Below, in pieces: positions 16,659 to 27,016 of a DNA stretch of 64,000 bases. A program made the position numbers and the translations under genes. The number at the start of each line of letters is the position of its first letter. Position 1 is the first letter of the stretch. Source of the DNA: Paludibacter sp. UBA6032 (lineage in GTDB: Bacteria; Bacteroidota; Bacteroidia; Bacteroidales; Paludibacteraceae); assembly GCA_002427885.1 (NCBI GenBank), contig DIZI01000033.1, forward strand, positions 1 through 64,000, read 5' to 3'. Below the pieces are notes generated by a model that was given only the letters and a program-made list of their open reading frames with translations, was not told the origin of the DNA and searched no databases.

Positions 16659-19600
16659 TTAAAATTGTAAGTTTAAAGTAACTCCTACATTGCGTGTGGC
16701 GGGCATTACACCACTTTGCCATCCTTGAATATTTCCAGAACTCTGACTGGCTTCCGGATCTGCATAAGGAAGATTTTTCTGTATAATCCAAAGATTAGAA
16801 CCAACAAGACCAATTGAAGCGTTTGTCAGACTTAATTTACTGTACAATGCTTTTGCGAAATTGTAAGTTAAAGTTACTTCTCTTAATTTAATATAAGAAG
16901 CATCGTAAACAAATCTTGCATTTGGATCTGAATACCAGCCAATTGCTGCATAATTTTGTTGATTTCGTCTTACATTGTTAGGTGTACCATCTGGTAAAAC
17001 ACCGGACTCAATTACACCACCACTTGTAGCAGCGTAACCCGATGCAATTTTATCAGCAGTAGTTGCAGCACTTGGATTATTGTATACAATCGGATCACGT
17101 TTTTGATTACCTAAATCATTTAAACCAGCTGTTTCCTGATATAAACCGGTTCCGGTACCATACCACATATCCAATGAGAATATACTACCACCGTGCGATA
17201 CATCAACTAAAAAGCTTAAAGCAAGATTTTTATATCTGAAAGTATTACTGATACCACCAGTCCAATCCGGATTCACATTTCCCAGAACCTGATCATTTGT
17301 AGCGGTTTTTAAATAACGACCGGTCGTCGCATTAACCGTTTTTTGTCCGTTAGTATATACATAATCAGATCCCATAATCGCTCCATAGGGTTGACCTTTT
17401 CTGGCATTAATTGTAACACCACCCTGCAAACTTGCAATTTGAAGATTTGTAACTTCGTTACCGGCCTGATCTACAAATAAGGAAACAACCTGATTCTTAT
17501 TTGAAGCCCAGTTTACATTAATATCCCAACTGAAATCTTTTGTTTGAATTGGAGTTCCGGATACAGTCAACTCAACTCCTTGATTTTGAATTTCACCGGC
17601 ATTTACCCATTTAGATGAATAACCTGTTGTATAAGAAACAGAAACCGGCATCAATTGATTTATAGTGTTGTTTTTATAGAAAGCTAAATCAAAACCAAGT
17701 CTGTTTTTAAACATTTTCATTTCCAATCCACCTTCCAGCGCTTTTTGGCGCTCAGGAACTAAATTTTCATTTAATTTTGTATTTGGAACTGTCACCAATG
17801 AGTTACCACTAAAAGGAGCATTAGCAATATAAGTGTCTTTAACACTTAAAGCAGGAGCACTACCACCAACTTCGGCATAATTTAGTCTCAATTTACCTAA
17901 TGTCAACCAATCAAGATTCAACAAATTAGAAAATAAGAAACTACCGGTAATTGAAGGATACCAGTAAACTCTGTTTGCTAAAGGGAGAGTTGAAGATTCA
18001 TCCCGACGCATGGTTGCATCCAGAAAATAGGTATTATCATAACTTAATGTTGCACTACCAAAAAATCCATTAACACCTACCTGTGTAAACGTTTCTTCGG
18101 GTGGTAACATAGCAGCCACACTATTACTTAATGCATACACACCTGCAACAGCAAGTCCACCGTTAGTTGATTCAAAAACGCTTTCAGATTGAGTTCTGCG
18201 TATATTAGAACCTATAAAAGCAGATAAATCGAATTTATCGGTAATTGCTTTATGATAATTCAACATGAAATCCAAATTGGTTTCAGTAAATAATCGGGTA
18301 TAACGAGAATAACCTGATCCAACATCGGGTCTTCCAACACCAAATTCTCCGGCTACAGAACCAACTGCTTTATGTTCTTCCTGCAACTGAGAATATGTAT
18401 CAATTGCATAACGGGCCATTGCTTTTAAATCGCTGGTTATCGTCCAGTCCAATTGAGCATAACCAATTAAACGGCTACGATTATCTGTTTCGTAATTTTC
18501 ATAACGTACCCAATAAGGATTATCCCAGTAAGCAGGAGTTCCATCATCCCATGCATTACGGTTCCAGGTAACATTGTTACCGGTTTTTTCGTACATCAAT
18601 TTTTGCATAGTATAGTCAACGTTCGTTTGACCCCATTGACGGAAATTGGACATGATATTGTCAGAATAACCGGTTGAAGGACGACCTTTACCTGCAGTGT
18701 TGGTATAAGTTGCAGATGTAGTAATTTTCAAATTATCGGTAATATTATGTGATCCGTTGAATACTGCATTGTTTTTATTCAGAAAACTATTTGGCATAAT
18801 ACCTTTCTGACTAAAATTGGTATATGAGAAACGATAAGTTGTATTCTTGTCACCTCCCGAAATGTCGACATTATTAGAAGTACTTACTCCGGTTTCAAAT
18901 AAAGATATAGGACCGTTTGCTCCACTGGCAACCCATGGAGTTGCTTTTCCATAATTTGGTGAAGCAGGGTCAAATGCATCCCATTGATAAACTAAAAGAT
19001 TTTTATCAAATTTTTGACCACGAGATGCATCCTCATAATACGGAGTTGTATAATCTAAGGTTCCATCACCACTTACATCGGCATAATGCTCTAATCCCGG
19101 GTATACACTTCCGTCTGCAGAAGAGCTATAACCTGTCATTGCATACCCAGCACCATAATCTTGTTGGTAAGAAGGGAAAGTACTTTTATCAATTGTACTG
19201 GTAGTTACATTAGAACTAAGTTTTACATTTGGTTTATTCGTTCCATTAGACAGACCCTTTTTGGTAGTAATTAAAACTACACCATTCGTTGCACGTGAAC
19301 CATATAGAGCACTTGCAGCAGCACCTTTCAATACACTGATTGATTCAATGTCATTGGGATTAATATCCGAAGCAGAGTTTCCATAATCGTATCCACCACG
19401 ACCGGTTAACTCACCTGAATTATTTGTATTTGAGTTATCAATCGGAATTCCATCAACAACAAATAATGCCTGATTATTACCTGTCAAAGAAGAAGAACCA
19501 CGAATAATAACGTTGGTAGAACCACCAAAGTTGGTATTGTTCTTAATTTGAATACCGGCTACTTTACCAGAAAGTGAAGTCATGAAATTATCAGATTTTA

Positions 19601-19997
19601 CCTGATTAACAGCATCTCCACTGACTTCCTGGACAGAATAACCCAACGATTTTTTCTCTCTGCTGATACCTAAAGCTGTAACAACAAGTTCATTCATAAC
19701 CACTGCATCATTTTCTAACATTACAACCATGTTGTTTTTAGCTTCAATATCTACAGTTTTCATACCTACGTACGAAACTACAAGATCTTTTGCATTTCCC
19801 TGCAAACTGATTGTAAATACGCCATCTGTATTCGTAATGGTACCAACAGTTGTACCTTTTACCAAAACAGAAGCACCAATAATTGGTTGCCCATCTTCCG
19901 TAGAAATTACTTTCCCTGTTACGGATCTTGATTGAGCATTAACCAAACCAAAGCCAACCAAAAAGAGGCAAGCCCATAAGAACGCTAGTTTTCTCAT
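16659..19997 (-). CDS. SusC/RagA TonB-linked outer-membrane transporter (first pair)
   Basis: 1112 residues. Signal peptide (about 1-21, ending LVNAQ); carboxypeptidase-regulatory-like domain (about 25-95: GKVISTEDGQPIIGASVLVKG); plug domain with VIIRGSSS, LFVVDGIPID and VLKGAAASALYGSRATNGV; 22-strand barrel ending in an aromatic residue (GVTLNLQF). Imports large ligands using TonB energy. The first 115 residues and the leader are closely similar to those of the second SusC at 27017-29983, so the two are recent paralogues at their 5' ends. Confidence 0.95.
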   Translation of the reverse strand: MRKLAFLWACLFLVGFGLVNAQSRSVTGKVISTEDGQPIIGASVLVKGTTVGTITNTDGVFTISLQGNAKDLVVSYVGMKTVDIEAKNNMVVMLENDAVVMNELVVTALGISREKKSLGYSVQEVSGDAVNQVKSDNFMTSLSGKVAGIQIKNNTNFGGSTNVIIRGSSSLTGNNQALFVVDGIPIDNSNTNNSGELTGRGGYDYGNSASDINPNDIESISVLKGAAASALYGSRATNGVVLITTKKGLSNGTNKPNVKLSSNVTTSTIDKSTFPSYQQDYGAGYAMTGYSSSADGSVYPGLEHYADVSGDGTLDYTTPYYEDASRGQKFDKNLLVYQWDAFDPASPNYGKATPWVASGANGPISLFETGVSTSNNVDISGGDKNTTYRFSYTNFSQKGIMPNSFLNKNNAVFNGSHNITDNLKITTSATYTNTAGKGRPSTGYSDNIMSNFRQWGQTNVDYTMQKLMYEKTGNNVTWNRNAWDDGTPAYWDNPYWVRYENYETDNRSRLIGYAQLDWTITSDLKAMARYAIDTYSQLQEEHKAVGSVAGEFGVGRPDVGSGYSRYTRLFTETNLDFMLNYHKAITDKFDLSAFIGSNIRRTQSESVFESTNGGLAVAGVYALSNSVAAMLPPEETFTQVGVNGFFGSATLSYDNTYFLDATMRRDESSTLPLANRVYWYPSITGSFLFSNLLNLDWLTLGKLRLNYAEVGGSAPALSVKDTYIANAPFSGNSLVTVPNTKLNENLVPERQKALEGGLEMKMFKNRLGFDLAFYKNNTINQLMPVSVSYTTGYSSKWVNAGEIQNQGVELTVSGTPIQTKDFSWDINVNWASNKNQVVSLFVDQAGNEVTNLQIASLQGGVTINARKGQPYGAIMGSDYVYTNGQKTVNATTGRYLKTATNDQVLGNVNPDWTGGISNTFRYKNLALSFLVDVSHGGSIFSLDMWYGTGTGLYQETAGLNDLGNQKRDPIVYNNPSAATTADKIASGYAATSGGVIESGVLPDGTPNNVRRNQQNYAAIGWYSDPNARFVYDASYIKLREVTLTYNFAKALYSKLSLTNASIGLVGSNLWIIQKNLPYADPEASQSSGNIQGWQSGVMPATRNVGVTLNLQF

Positions 19998-20103
19998 AAA
20001 TTTAACATTTTGTTTATTAATCTTCTTTAATTTGCTATTATTTCCGACATGATCAGAAAATCAGATTGCAAAAATAGAGTATTAATATTTAGAAAACAAG
20101 ATG
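19995..20103 (-). promoter_or_regulatory. Promoter and conserved leader of the first susC
   Basis: Read on the minus strand: TTG (20099-20097), 20 bases, TATTTTTG (20076-20069). The 36 bases at 20068-20103 and the 40 bases at 19995-20034 next to the ATG are identical to those of the second susC, while the 33 bases between them differ. Confidence 0.75.
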
Positions 20104-20509
20104 TCCTGGTTACAAATAGAAAAATAAACTGTATTTTTTTTGTCAATGTGTTGTAAAATATCTTTAATAAATTACGGTTTAACTCTTTTGTATTTTATTA
20201 ATCTCTTATTAAATTTTAGTAATTAGCTGTATTCCTGTTATTTAAAAAACGGAAAAATTTCTTTAATTAAAGAAGTATAAATCTAATAAATATTCAAACA
20301 CAAATAACTATTTTTTTTACCAAACCAATTATTTAACATATTATAATGTCAAAATTAATAGAAAGATCAACAAAAAGCACCATAAATATCCAATTTACCT
20401 GCTTTTTCCGACAAAAATCTCATTTTAGTAAATTTAAATTTACAGATTGAAAGCGATTGATTTATCAGAAACCAGATAAAACCACAAGGATTTTCTATTG
20501 TAGTTCATT
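20104..20509. other. AT-rich intergenic region upstream of the first susC
   Basis: About 400 bases, very AT-rich, between the susC promoter and the terminator of the next minus-strand unit. No ORF or RNA gene was seen. Confidence 0.6.
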
Positions 20510-20552
20510 AATTATAAAAAAAACGAAAGCTATCTATAAAAAGATAGCTTTC
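20510..20552 (-). terminator. Terminator of the C10 peptidase unit
   Basis: GAAAGCTATCT-ATAAAA-AGATAGCTTTC, followed on the minus strand by a run of T, about 50 bases after the stop of the 221-residue gene. Confidence 0.8.
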
Positions 20553-20604
20553 ATGTATATTTAGAGTTTTTGCTAACTCTGCAAAAAACATTTGAACAAC
20601 CTAA

Positions 20605-21270
20605 CTACTTGAAGAAAAGCAGAAGTTTACTCAAACTTTCTTTATTTTTCCATTTGATTCTATTTTCTTTAAGAAAAGTATTCAATTGAGCTTTCTTTTG
20701 AACATCTACAAAGTCAATAATTTCCTTTTTGCTCGCTAATACAGGCTTTCCATCAATAACAAAATAGTATTCAGTTTTCAACGGTAAAATTTTACCATCT
20801 TCTTTTTCGAATACTAATTGCTTATGATTCATATTACTTAAACCTCCAATTTCCATCGATGACAAATCAGTAGTAGCAGACGATTGGGCACTAGTGCCAT
20901 AAGCCCCTGTTCCACTAGTTAAAGCATCAAAATCTCCTTTCGTAATTGAAAGTAAATAGTTTTTACCATTTTTCTCCAGTATCTTTGCCAATTCTCCATC
21001 GATATATATGAACTGATCGGCACCAATCTCCACTCTGATGACATCTTTACTATCGGCCTGATAAATCAATTCATCTTTCAGATATTGCAGACTGCTTTTC
21101 AGTAAATGCACATTTACAGTCATAGTCGTTTTAGTACCCTTAGATAAAAAGATAGTCCCGCTTTGAAAATCTTTATACAAGTAAGGCCATTTTGTAGTTG
21201 GTTCAAATGTCTGTGCGTTTACAAAAATAGCAAAGACAAATAAACAAAATAAAATAATTTGACGTTTCAT
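20605..21270 (-). CDS. Secreted hypothetical protein paired with a C10 peptidase
   Basis: 221 residues. Signal peptide (1-19, ending FVNAQ), then an all-beta looking region (about 25-115) with a Ser/Thr/Gly-rich linker (about 117-140) and a charged helical end (about 185-221). It starts seven bases after the peptidase stop and shares its terminator, so it is co-expressed. C10 peptidases elsewhere are paired with small inhibitors, and an accessory or inhibitor role is possible, but no inhibitor fold is recognisable. Function unknown. Confidence 0.75.
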   Translation of the reverse strand: MKRQIILFCLFVFAIFVNAQTFEPTTKWPYLYKDFQSGTIFLSKGTKTTMTVNVHLLKSSLQYLKDELIYQADSKDVIRVEIGADQFIYIDGELAKILEKNGKNYLLSITKGDFDALTSGTGAYGTSAQSSATTDLSSMEIGGLSNMNHKQLVFEKEDGKILPLKTEYYFVIDGKPVLASKKEIIDFVDVQKKAQLNTFLKENRIKWKNKESLSKLLLFFK

Positions 21271-21277
21271 GATTTTT

Positions 21278-22921
21278 TTATTTAAGGATTAGTATTTTTA
21301 TTGGTTTTATTGTAGTATCATTTGTTTTAACAAGGAAATATCCTGAATTTAGCTTTGACTTATCAATATTGTTAATCCCCTTATTTAGTTTTCCATTCAT
21401 TACTTTTGTTCCAGCAAGAGTATATATACAGTAAGGAAGTTCATTACAATCACAGTTCAAAATAATCTTATCATCATAATAAATCAAATTCCCAGATGAG
21501 ACAGCATATTCTTCAATTCCCGTGCCGACTGCAACAATCTCTATGTTAAAGTTTTTCTCATAAGATAGTCCATTCGAAACGTTGGTGGCTTTTATAGTGA
21601 GAGGAATACTTTCATCTTCGAGACTAAAAGGTGTCGAAGTCTTCAAATAACCATCTTCGATGTAAAATGAACTTGGAAGATAACTATGTGTAAAAACACT
21701 GTAGGCACCTTTGAGATCAAATTTATACACTGGATTCGTAGCTTCACTATCAATTGTAACCGTTCCTACAATTGTACCAACTGGCTTATTTTCCTCTACT
21801 TTCAAATTACTAATATAAATATCTGCTGGTCCTACAGATGGGGCACGTATTCCAACCACAACCTGTTGTCCAACTGAGAAATCATTTTCACCATCTTTTA
21901 ATGTATTAATAGTATAATAGCCATTATTAGCTCCACCCCAGCCCCAGTTTACATGATACATATTATTTCCATCATAACCATCGAGATTAAAGGCATGTCC
22001 GGCATTAACTCCATCTGAACCTGAATATACCACGGCACGGCCATGTAACAATTCGTTTTTTACAAGATCTTCCCAGTATTGGGTATCTGAACCTCTGGAA
22101 TAACTCTTCACTGAAGTTGGATAATTAAAATAAGTATGCAAAGCATTCGGTATATAACTGGACTGTGTTCCGGAAGCTGAAGCCGAATATTCCATTCTTA
22201 CAGAAACACCACATTGATACAAAAACCTTGCGGCTGCATCCTTACCATCGGTACCCGAGACAATTAAATTCCAGTCATAAGCAGTCTCATTATCATAATC
22301 TATATACAAATTACCATAAGGTGCACAATAATAATTAAAATTGCCAACAGGTCTTACCGGATATTGTGGTACCGTCATCGCCTGTGCCATAGCTACCGCC
22401 ACACAACCTACTACAGCCCTACCATTGACATCACTCGGGCAATACTTATTCCAGGGTGACGACTGATTAAATTTTACAGCAATCAGAGGATCGACAATAT
22501 CACTACTTGACTTTCCAACAACACGAGCAGGCAGTTGACCCCACAGGGGATTTATCCCTGAATCATTCTTTGAAGAAATGTTGTAAATTTCACTTGCATA
22601 GTCAGACAACCACGATTTTAAGGTTTCCGGTTGATTAATAACTTCAAAAGTACCGGTTTTTGAATACGCTAGGATAGGGGCTGCCAAATCATCTGCCGAA
22701 ATCAACATCCAACCCTCAGGACTAAAATTTACAACATAAAATACTGTTACTCCTGAAAAAGTATAAGGATATATCCCTTTTACTTGTACACCAGACATAC
22801 CCTGATATTGAGTAAAAGTATCAAGTTTGGATTCCAAAAATTCCTTTGAAACCGTTTTGGAGAATATATAGCCGGTTGAAACAATCCAGCATAAAAATAT
22901 AAAAATGATTTTACGAAACAT
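21278..22921 (-). CDS. C10 family cysteine peptidase (streptopain-like) with type IX sorting tail
   Basis: 547 residues. Signal peptide (1-21); Spi-type inhibitory propeptide (about 22-130, with GWMLISADD and PILAYSKTG); catalytic domain (about 150-360) with nucleophile Cys173 in VVGCVAVAMAQ, catalytic His309 in GHAFNLDGY and the conserved WGWGG. A cadherin- or Ig-like domain (about 365-455) follows, then a roughly 75-residue C-terminal domain ending in Lys (GYFLVKTNDTTIKPIKILILK region) like type A type IX secretion signals. It is probably exported by the type IX system and activated by removal of the propeptide. Confidence 0.92.
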   Translation of the reverse strand: MFRKIIFIFLCWIVSTGYIFSKTVSKEFLESKLDTFTQYQGMSGVQVKGIYPYTFSGVTVFYVVNFSPEGWMLISADDLAAPILAYSKTGTFEVINQPETLKSWLSDYASEIYNISSKNDSGINPLWGQLPARVVGKSSSDIVDPLIAVKFNQSSPWNKYCPSDVNGRAVVGCVAVAMAQAMTVPQYPVRPVGNFNYYCAPYGNLYIDYDNETAYDWNLIVSGTDGKDAAARFLYQCGVSVRMEYSASASGTQSSYIPNALHTYFNYPTSVKSYSRGSDTQYWEDLVKNELLHGRAVVYSGSDGVNAGHAFNLDGYDGNNMYHVNWGWGGANNGYYTINTLKDGENDFSVGQQVVVGIRAPSVGPADIYISNLKVEENKPVGTIVGTVTIDSEATNPVYKFDLKGAYSVFTHSYLPSSFYIEDGYLKTSTPFSLEDESIPLTIKATNVSNGLSYEKNFNIEIVAVGTGIEEYAVSSGNLIYYDDKIILNCDCNELPYCIYTLAGTKVMNGKLNKGINNIDKSKLNSGYFLVKTNDTTIKPIKILILK

Positions 22922-22938
22922 ACATTTAAAATTTATGA

Positions 22939-22946
22939 CAAAGATA
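22939..22946 (-). promoter_or_regulatory. -7 element of the C10 peptidase gene
   Basis: Minus strand TATCTTTG, 17 bases upstream of the ATG and just downstream of the terminator of the previous operon. It indicates separate transcription of the peptidase unit. A -33 TTG at the usual spacing is not evident because the terminator hairpin occupies that place. Confidence 0.55.
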
Positions 22947-22949
22947 GAA

Positions 22950-22983
22950 AAAAGAAGGACTGTATTATAACAGTCCTTCTTTT
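22950..22983. terminator. Terminator of the second SusCD operon
   Basis: AAAAGAAGGACTGT-TATTAT-type loop-ACAGTCCTTCTTTT, a 14-pair perfect stem with A and T tracts. It separates the four-gene SusCD operon from the peptidase gene. Confidence 0.85.
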
Positions 22984-23003
22984 GAATTTGTTGGAAAGTG
23001 AAG

Positions 23004-24647
23004 TTATTTATTTAATTTTTCACGTTTGATTGTAGTGCTATGTTTCGTTTTTAAAACTCTCGTTTTAACAGCACTGGCAGTAACAACTTTCGTTAAAGCA
23101 ACATTATTTAATTTATCCCAATAACCTACAAGAGTCGCATAATCTACTGTAGTTGCTGCAATTGCTAATTGCGCTGCACAAGTAATAGTAGTTTCGTCTG
23201 CACTGATATCAAATATAATATCCCCTTTTGCACCTGTCGCACCTAAACGATCATAAGTTACAAGTCCGTAAACAGTTCCATCGCTGCTGTCTGTAATTGA
23301 ACCTAAAGGAGCTAAATGGGCAACGTTTAATTTATGAGTTGTCAGATCATATATTCCCGCCAATTTGGCACCTTTGTTGTAGAAATCCAATAAAATAACA
23401 CCATTTGTTACACTTGGATTTTTTACAATTATAACCGGATCAGCGGTGTAAGTAGTAGGAACTGCATCATAATTCGACTCATATGTAAAAGTATATGTTC
23501 CAATAGATTCATAACGGCTCCATTTTGGAGTTGTTGAAGTATAAGCTGCATTAGGATTACCATATACATCAAAGATCACGCCCGCTGCTATCTCGACATC
23601 AATATTGTCACCAAAATCAGGAGCTGATGGAAGTTTAAATTTAATTGATTTACCATCCAAACTCCAGTCCGAAGCGGTTAAGTTTAATGCTGAAGTCTTT
23701 TTACTATTACTATAAATAACTTTAACATCTCCGGGCACTATATCTGCATCAACTCTGTAAATGTTAAAATCAAAAGCAATTACTGCAGCAAAAGTAGTCC
23801 AATCAACAAAAGCTGAGCCCACTGCAGGAGAAACGAAGGAACTGTCATTCACTTCGAAAGCTACAGTAACTGCGCGGAAACGTATTCCTTGATGAGCACC
23901 AGTTGTAGTACTGAAACCTTTCTTGGTATATGCTGCACAAGGATTTCCCTTCATATCGGTAAAGGCACCGGCTTCCCAGTTAATATTTACAAAGGCACCG
24001 GCAGGCACATCTGGAACCATAATCGTTACTTTATTAGCATTAATGCTAATATTAGCTTCAGGAAGTACCACTTCAACAGGATTTGCTACATCATATTCCT
24101 TATAGAAGGTAGCAGTAACTTTACCTGTTGATCTCAATAAATTCTCAGAAAAAGTAATACTAGCTGTGTTCGTAGAACCATCTCCTGAGAATGTTTTAGG
24201 ACCGGGTGTTAATGCATCTGTAGTAGTTACAGAAAAATTAACAACACTTCCTACAACTCCTTCTGCATTGGCGGCCACAGCATAAATCTGATATGTTGTA
24301 TTTGGCAAACACAATGGTATTCCTTTGGAACGCATATCCGTTGTAAAAGTTGGATTATCAGTCACATTTGTTACTTTTGAAGAAATACCTGTATACGTTT
24401 TTCCTTTCAGTAAAGAAGCAGCATCAATATCAACCGGAACATCTCCAACTTGTACTACATAAGAATACCATGCAGCTCCGGTACCCGGAGTCAGTGTTAA
24501 TGTAAATGCCGAATCAGTAATCGCAGGATTAACTGTGATCGCAATAGTAGGTCCTTCTCCATAATTTGCAGAAGCGTACTCCTCAAAGCTATTACAACTA
24601 GTCAGGAATAAGCTAATTGTTAGCAGACTATAAATTAATTTTCTCAT
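23004..24647 (-). CDS. Surface lipoprotein with Ig/fibronectin-like domains
   Basis: 547 residues. Lipobox FLTSC puts the lipid cysteine at residue 18. The body looks like beta-sandwich repeats: a fibronectin-III-like domain (about 35-147, ending VVNFSVTTT), then two domains resembling SbsA-type Ig modules (about 155-255 and 258-390; each has a GNP-x-AAYT motif), and a C-terminal domain of about 150 residues. It is the last gene of the second SusCD operon, 18 bases after the previous gene. Probably a ligand-binding outer-surface protein; the ligand is unknown. Confidence 0.82.
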   Translation of the reverse strand: MRKLIYSLLTISLFLTSCNSFEEYASANYGEGPTIAITVNPAITDSAFTLTLTPGTGAAWYSYVVQVGDVPVDIDAASLLKGKTYTGISSKVTNVTDNPTFTTDMRSKGIPLCLPNTTYQIYAVAANAEGVVGSVVNFSVTTTDALTPGPKTFSGDGSTNTASITFSENLLRSTGKVTATFYKEYDVANPVEVVLPEANISINANKVTIMVPDVPAGAFVNINWEAGAFTDMKGNPCAAYTKKGFSTTTGAHQGIRFRAVTVAFEVNDSSFVSPAVGSAFVDWTTFAAVIAFDFNIYRVDADIVPGDVKVIYSNSKKTSALNLTASDWSLDGKSIKFKLPSAPDFGDNIDVEIAAGVIFDVYGNPNAAYTSTTPKWSRYESIGTYTFTYESNYDAVPTTYTADPVIIVKNPSVTNGVILLDFYNKGAKLAGIYDLTTHKLNVAHLAPLGSITDSSDGTVYGLVTYDRLGATGAKGDIIFDISADETTITCAAQLAIAATTVDYATLVGYWDKLNNVALTKVVTASAVKTRVLKTKHSTTIKREKLNK

Positions 24648-24665
24648 TGTCTATAATTTTATAAA

Positions 24666-25550
24666 TTAATTATTCTTTTTCATTTTAACACCACTCTTAT
24701 ATATATTGTACCATCCGGCACTAACAGAAGCTGCATCATCACTGTACACATGTGAACCGAACTCATCCTGAATAGTTATAGTTCCATCAGCTGCAATAAC
24801 ACCCGTAATAAAACCTCCCGTTGGTATATCTACAGCACCATCAGGTCCATAGAAACCTTCCAGAAGTATTTTCGGGTAAGAAGAAGAAACAGCAATAATC
24901 TGAGCAACTGGAATCTTAATTTCAGTTTTTTCAGCATTAACTACTCCATAAATCGGACTTGCAGCCGATGAGCCACCGTTAACAAAATTGGATATCCACA
25001 CTTTAGTTAAATCTTTATCGTCCTTTGCTATTGTTACAGTCCACTCTTCCGCTCCATTGAAATAAGAGTTGCCGGTTGCAGTTAATGTACCTAAAATGAA
25101 TAAAAGAGGATGTTCATTATCTGTAATAGTCAAAGCCGTTGCTTTACTATCCCCAAGATTTACACCAACAGGAGAAGATAATTTAATTTGAATTTTCACA
25201 TCTCCATTAAAGGTAGTATTGTCTAAAAGACCCAAACGGATATACTGAGTTGCAGAATCTTTCGTAAAAGTCAAAGTTCTCGTACTGTTCAATACGGTAA
25301 AATTTGTACCTTCCACGGCAGTAGCACCATCAGTAACAAATTCAAAATTTACTGTGGTTCCAAGTCCTGATAAAGAAGTTAATAATACGGGAATATCTAT
25401 TTCTCCTTTATCTTCACCAATACTCATTGTTGAACTTCTAAAAGCAACAAATGCATCTTTGTCGTCAAAAACAGGCATCTTATTCAAATCGCACGAACTG
25501 AATAGGATAACACTCGCTATGAATGCGTATATATATTTAATAAATTTCAT
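24666..25550 (-). CDS. Surface lipoprotein with Calx-beta-like domain
   Basis: 294 residues. Lipid cysteine at residue 20 (VILFSSCDLNK). About residues 35-148 resemble a Calx-beta domain (AVEGTNFTV, then a strand series ending TALTITDNEHP); the C-terminal 140 residues form another beta-rich module (EEWTVTIAKDDKDL onward). Encoded 20 bases after the SusD stop and 18 before the next lipoprotein, it belongs to the SusCD operon as an accessory surface binding protein. Confidence 0.82.
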   Translation of the reverse strand: MKFIKYIYAFIASVILFSSCDLNKMPVFDDKDAFVAFRSSTMSIGEDKGEIDIPVLLTSLSGLGTTVNFEFVTDGATAVEGTNFTVLNSTRTLTFTKDSATQYIRLGLLDNTTFNGDVKIQIKLSSPVGVNLGDSKATALTITDNEHPLLFILGTLTATGNSYFNGAEEWTVTIAKDDKDLTKVWISNFVNGGSSAASPIYGVVNAEKTEIKIPVAQIIAVSSSYPKILLEGFYGPDGAVDIPTGGFITGVIAADGTITIQDEFGSHVYSDDAASVSAGWYNIYKSGVKMKKNN

Positions 25551-25570
25551 AATCCTAAGTATTTAAATAA

Positions 25571-26992
25571 TTAATATTCGTCGTTTTGAACCATATTTGG
25601 ATTTGCATCAATCTCACGTTTTGGAATTGGCAACGCCCATTTGTAACTTGGGAACGGCACATCTTTGTTAGCCACCCCATCGTAATCAGTACGAACCAAT
25701 GAAGTCTGTGTGCGGGCATAGTCATAAACGATTTGCCCTTCAAATGCTAATTCCTTTCTTCTTTCATCAAAAATACTTGGAAAAGATGGAGATGCAATAG
25801 CAGATGCGCCACGGTTTGATGTAATTGTAAGTAAATCGGCTGCTGCCGTAATTCCAGGAACTACTGCACCATGCTGAATTGCTTCAGCACGATTCAAATA
25901 CATTTCGGATAAGCGAAGTACAACCGTATTATTTTCTAAATGATTTGTACCATCTTTTCCAGGATATTTCAATGTCCAGAAATGATCAGGAGCATTTGGA
26001 TCAGAAATAAACACTTTTCCGCGAACATCACTAGCTTCATAAAGATTACGTAAATCAGCTGTTGAAGATACGTCACCGTAGCCACCCGGATATACTATCC
26101 AGGAAATAACTTCCCAACTTCCCCAATATTCATTCTTTTGAGATCCAAAAACCTCAAAAATTACTTCACCACCAGTTTTGGCTGTATTTAGACCCCATTG
26201 CGAAGCATATTCGCTAGCTGAAAACATTTTATATTTTCCATTACTAATTACTTTAGTTGCATAATCAGCACTTGCTTGCCATTTACCCATATACAAATAA
26301 ACCCGTGAAAGTAGAGCCTGAATAGCTGGTTTTGAAACCACTGCCGCTGGATCAGAAACACCTGTGCGAGTATAATTGGCTCCAATAATCGATTCAGCTT
26401 CAAGCAGATCTTTTACAACTTGTGAATAGACCTCTGCTACTGTATTACGAGCAGGTTGAGCTATAGTAGAAATCAGAACAACCGGAACACCTTTACTCAA
26501 AGAATCATACGTATATGGCTGTGCATAAGTTCTGACTAAATCGAAATGAGATAAAGCACGTAAGAATAAACACTCAGCTTTTAAATTATTCAAATCTGCA
26601 GTTGTAACTTCACTTGTTTCCTTTCCATCAAGATTATTGATTACATTATTTGCAGCAGATATTACAAAATAGGCAGTATTCCAAAGTGGAGAAGTTATAC
26701 TTGCCGTGAAACTCCATTGATATTCACTTGTATATCGACCTGAAGTGAAGTCCGGGTTTGTAGGGTTTTTACCATTACCTCCCCTGAGTTCCGAACTGAG
26801 TATAAAGTTAGCTCCATACCAATTTACACTTTGTAAAGGAGAGTAAGCCCCTGCAGTAGCATTATTCAATCCGGTATAATCGGATAATATCAATTCATTA
26901 CTTTGTGTCAATACGGGCTCTTGAACCAAAAAACCATTGCAGGATACAAGTACCGTTGACAAGACAACCAAACTTATTATTATTTTTTTCAT
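25571..26992 (-). CDS. SusD/RagB outer-membrane lipoprotein (second pair)
   Basis: 473 residues. Lipid cysteine in TVLVSCNGFL (residue 19). The RagB/SusD fold is visible: an N-terminal SusD-like domain (NLKAECLFLRALSHFDLVR) and a C-terminal part with RLSEMYLNRAEA and a DERRKELAFEG motif. It caps the SusC at 27017-29983, 24 bases upstream. It is closer to classical RagB than the SusD of the first pair. Confidence 0.93.
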   Translation of the reverse strand: MKKIIISLVVLSTVLVSCNGFLVQEPVLTQSNELILSDYTGLNNATAGAYSPLQSVNWYGANFILSSELRGGNGKNPTNPDFTSGRYTSEYQWSFTASITSPLWNTAYFVISAANNVINNLDGKETSEVTTADLNNLKAECLFLRALSHFDLVRTYAQPYTYDSLSKGVPVVLISTIAQPARNTVAEVYSQVVKDLLEAESIIGANYTRTGVSDPAAVVSKPAIQALLSRVYLYMGKWQASADYATKVISNGKYKMFSASEYASQWGLNTAKTGGEVIFEVFGSQKNEYWGSWEVISWIVYPGGYGDVSSTADLRNLYEASDVRGKVFISDPNAPDHFWTLKYPGKDGTNHLENNTVVLRLSEMYLNRAEAIQHGAVVPGITAAADLLTITSNRGASAIASPSFPSIFDERRKELAFEGQIVYDYARTQTSLVRTDYDGVANKDVPFPSYKWALPIPKREIDANPNMVQNDEY

Positions 26993-27016
26993 ATTTTTTT
27001 TCTATTAAATCATTAT

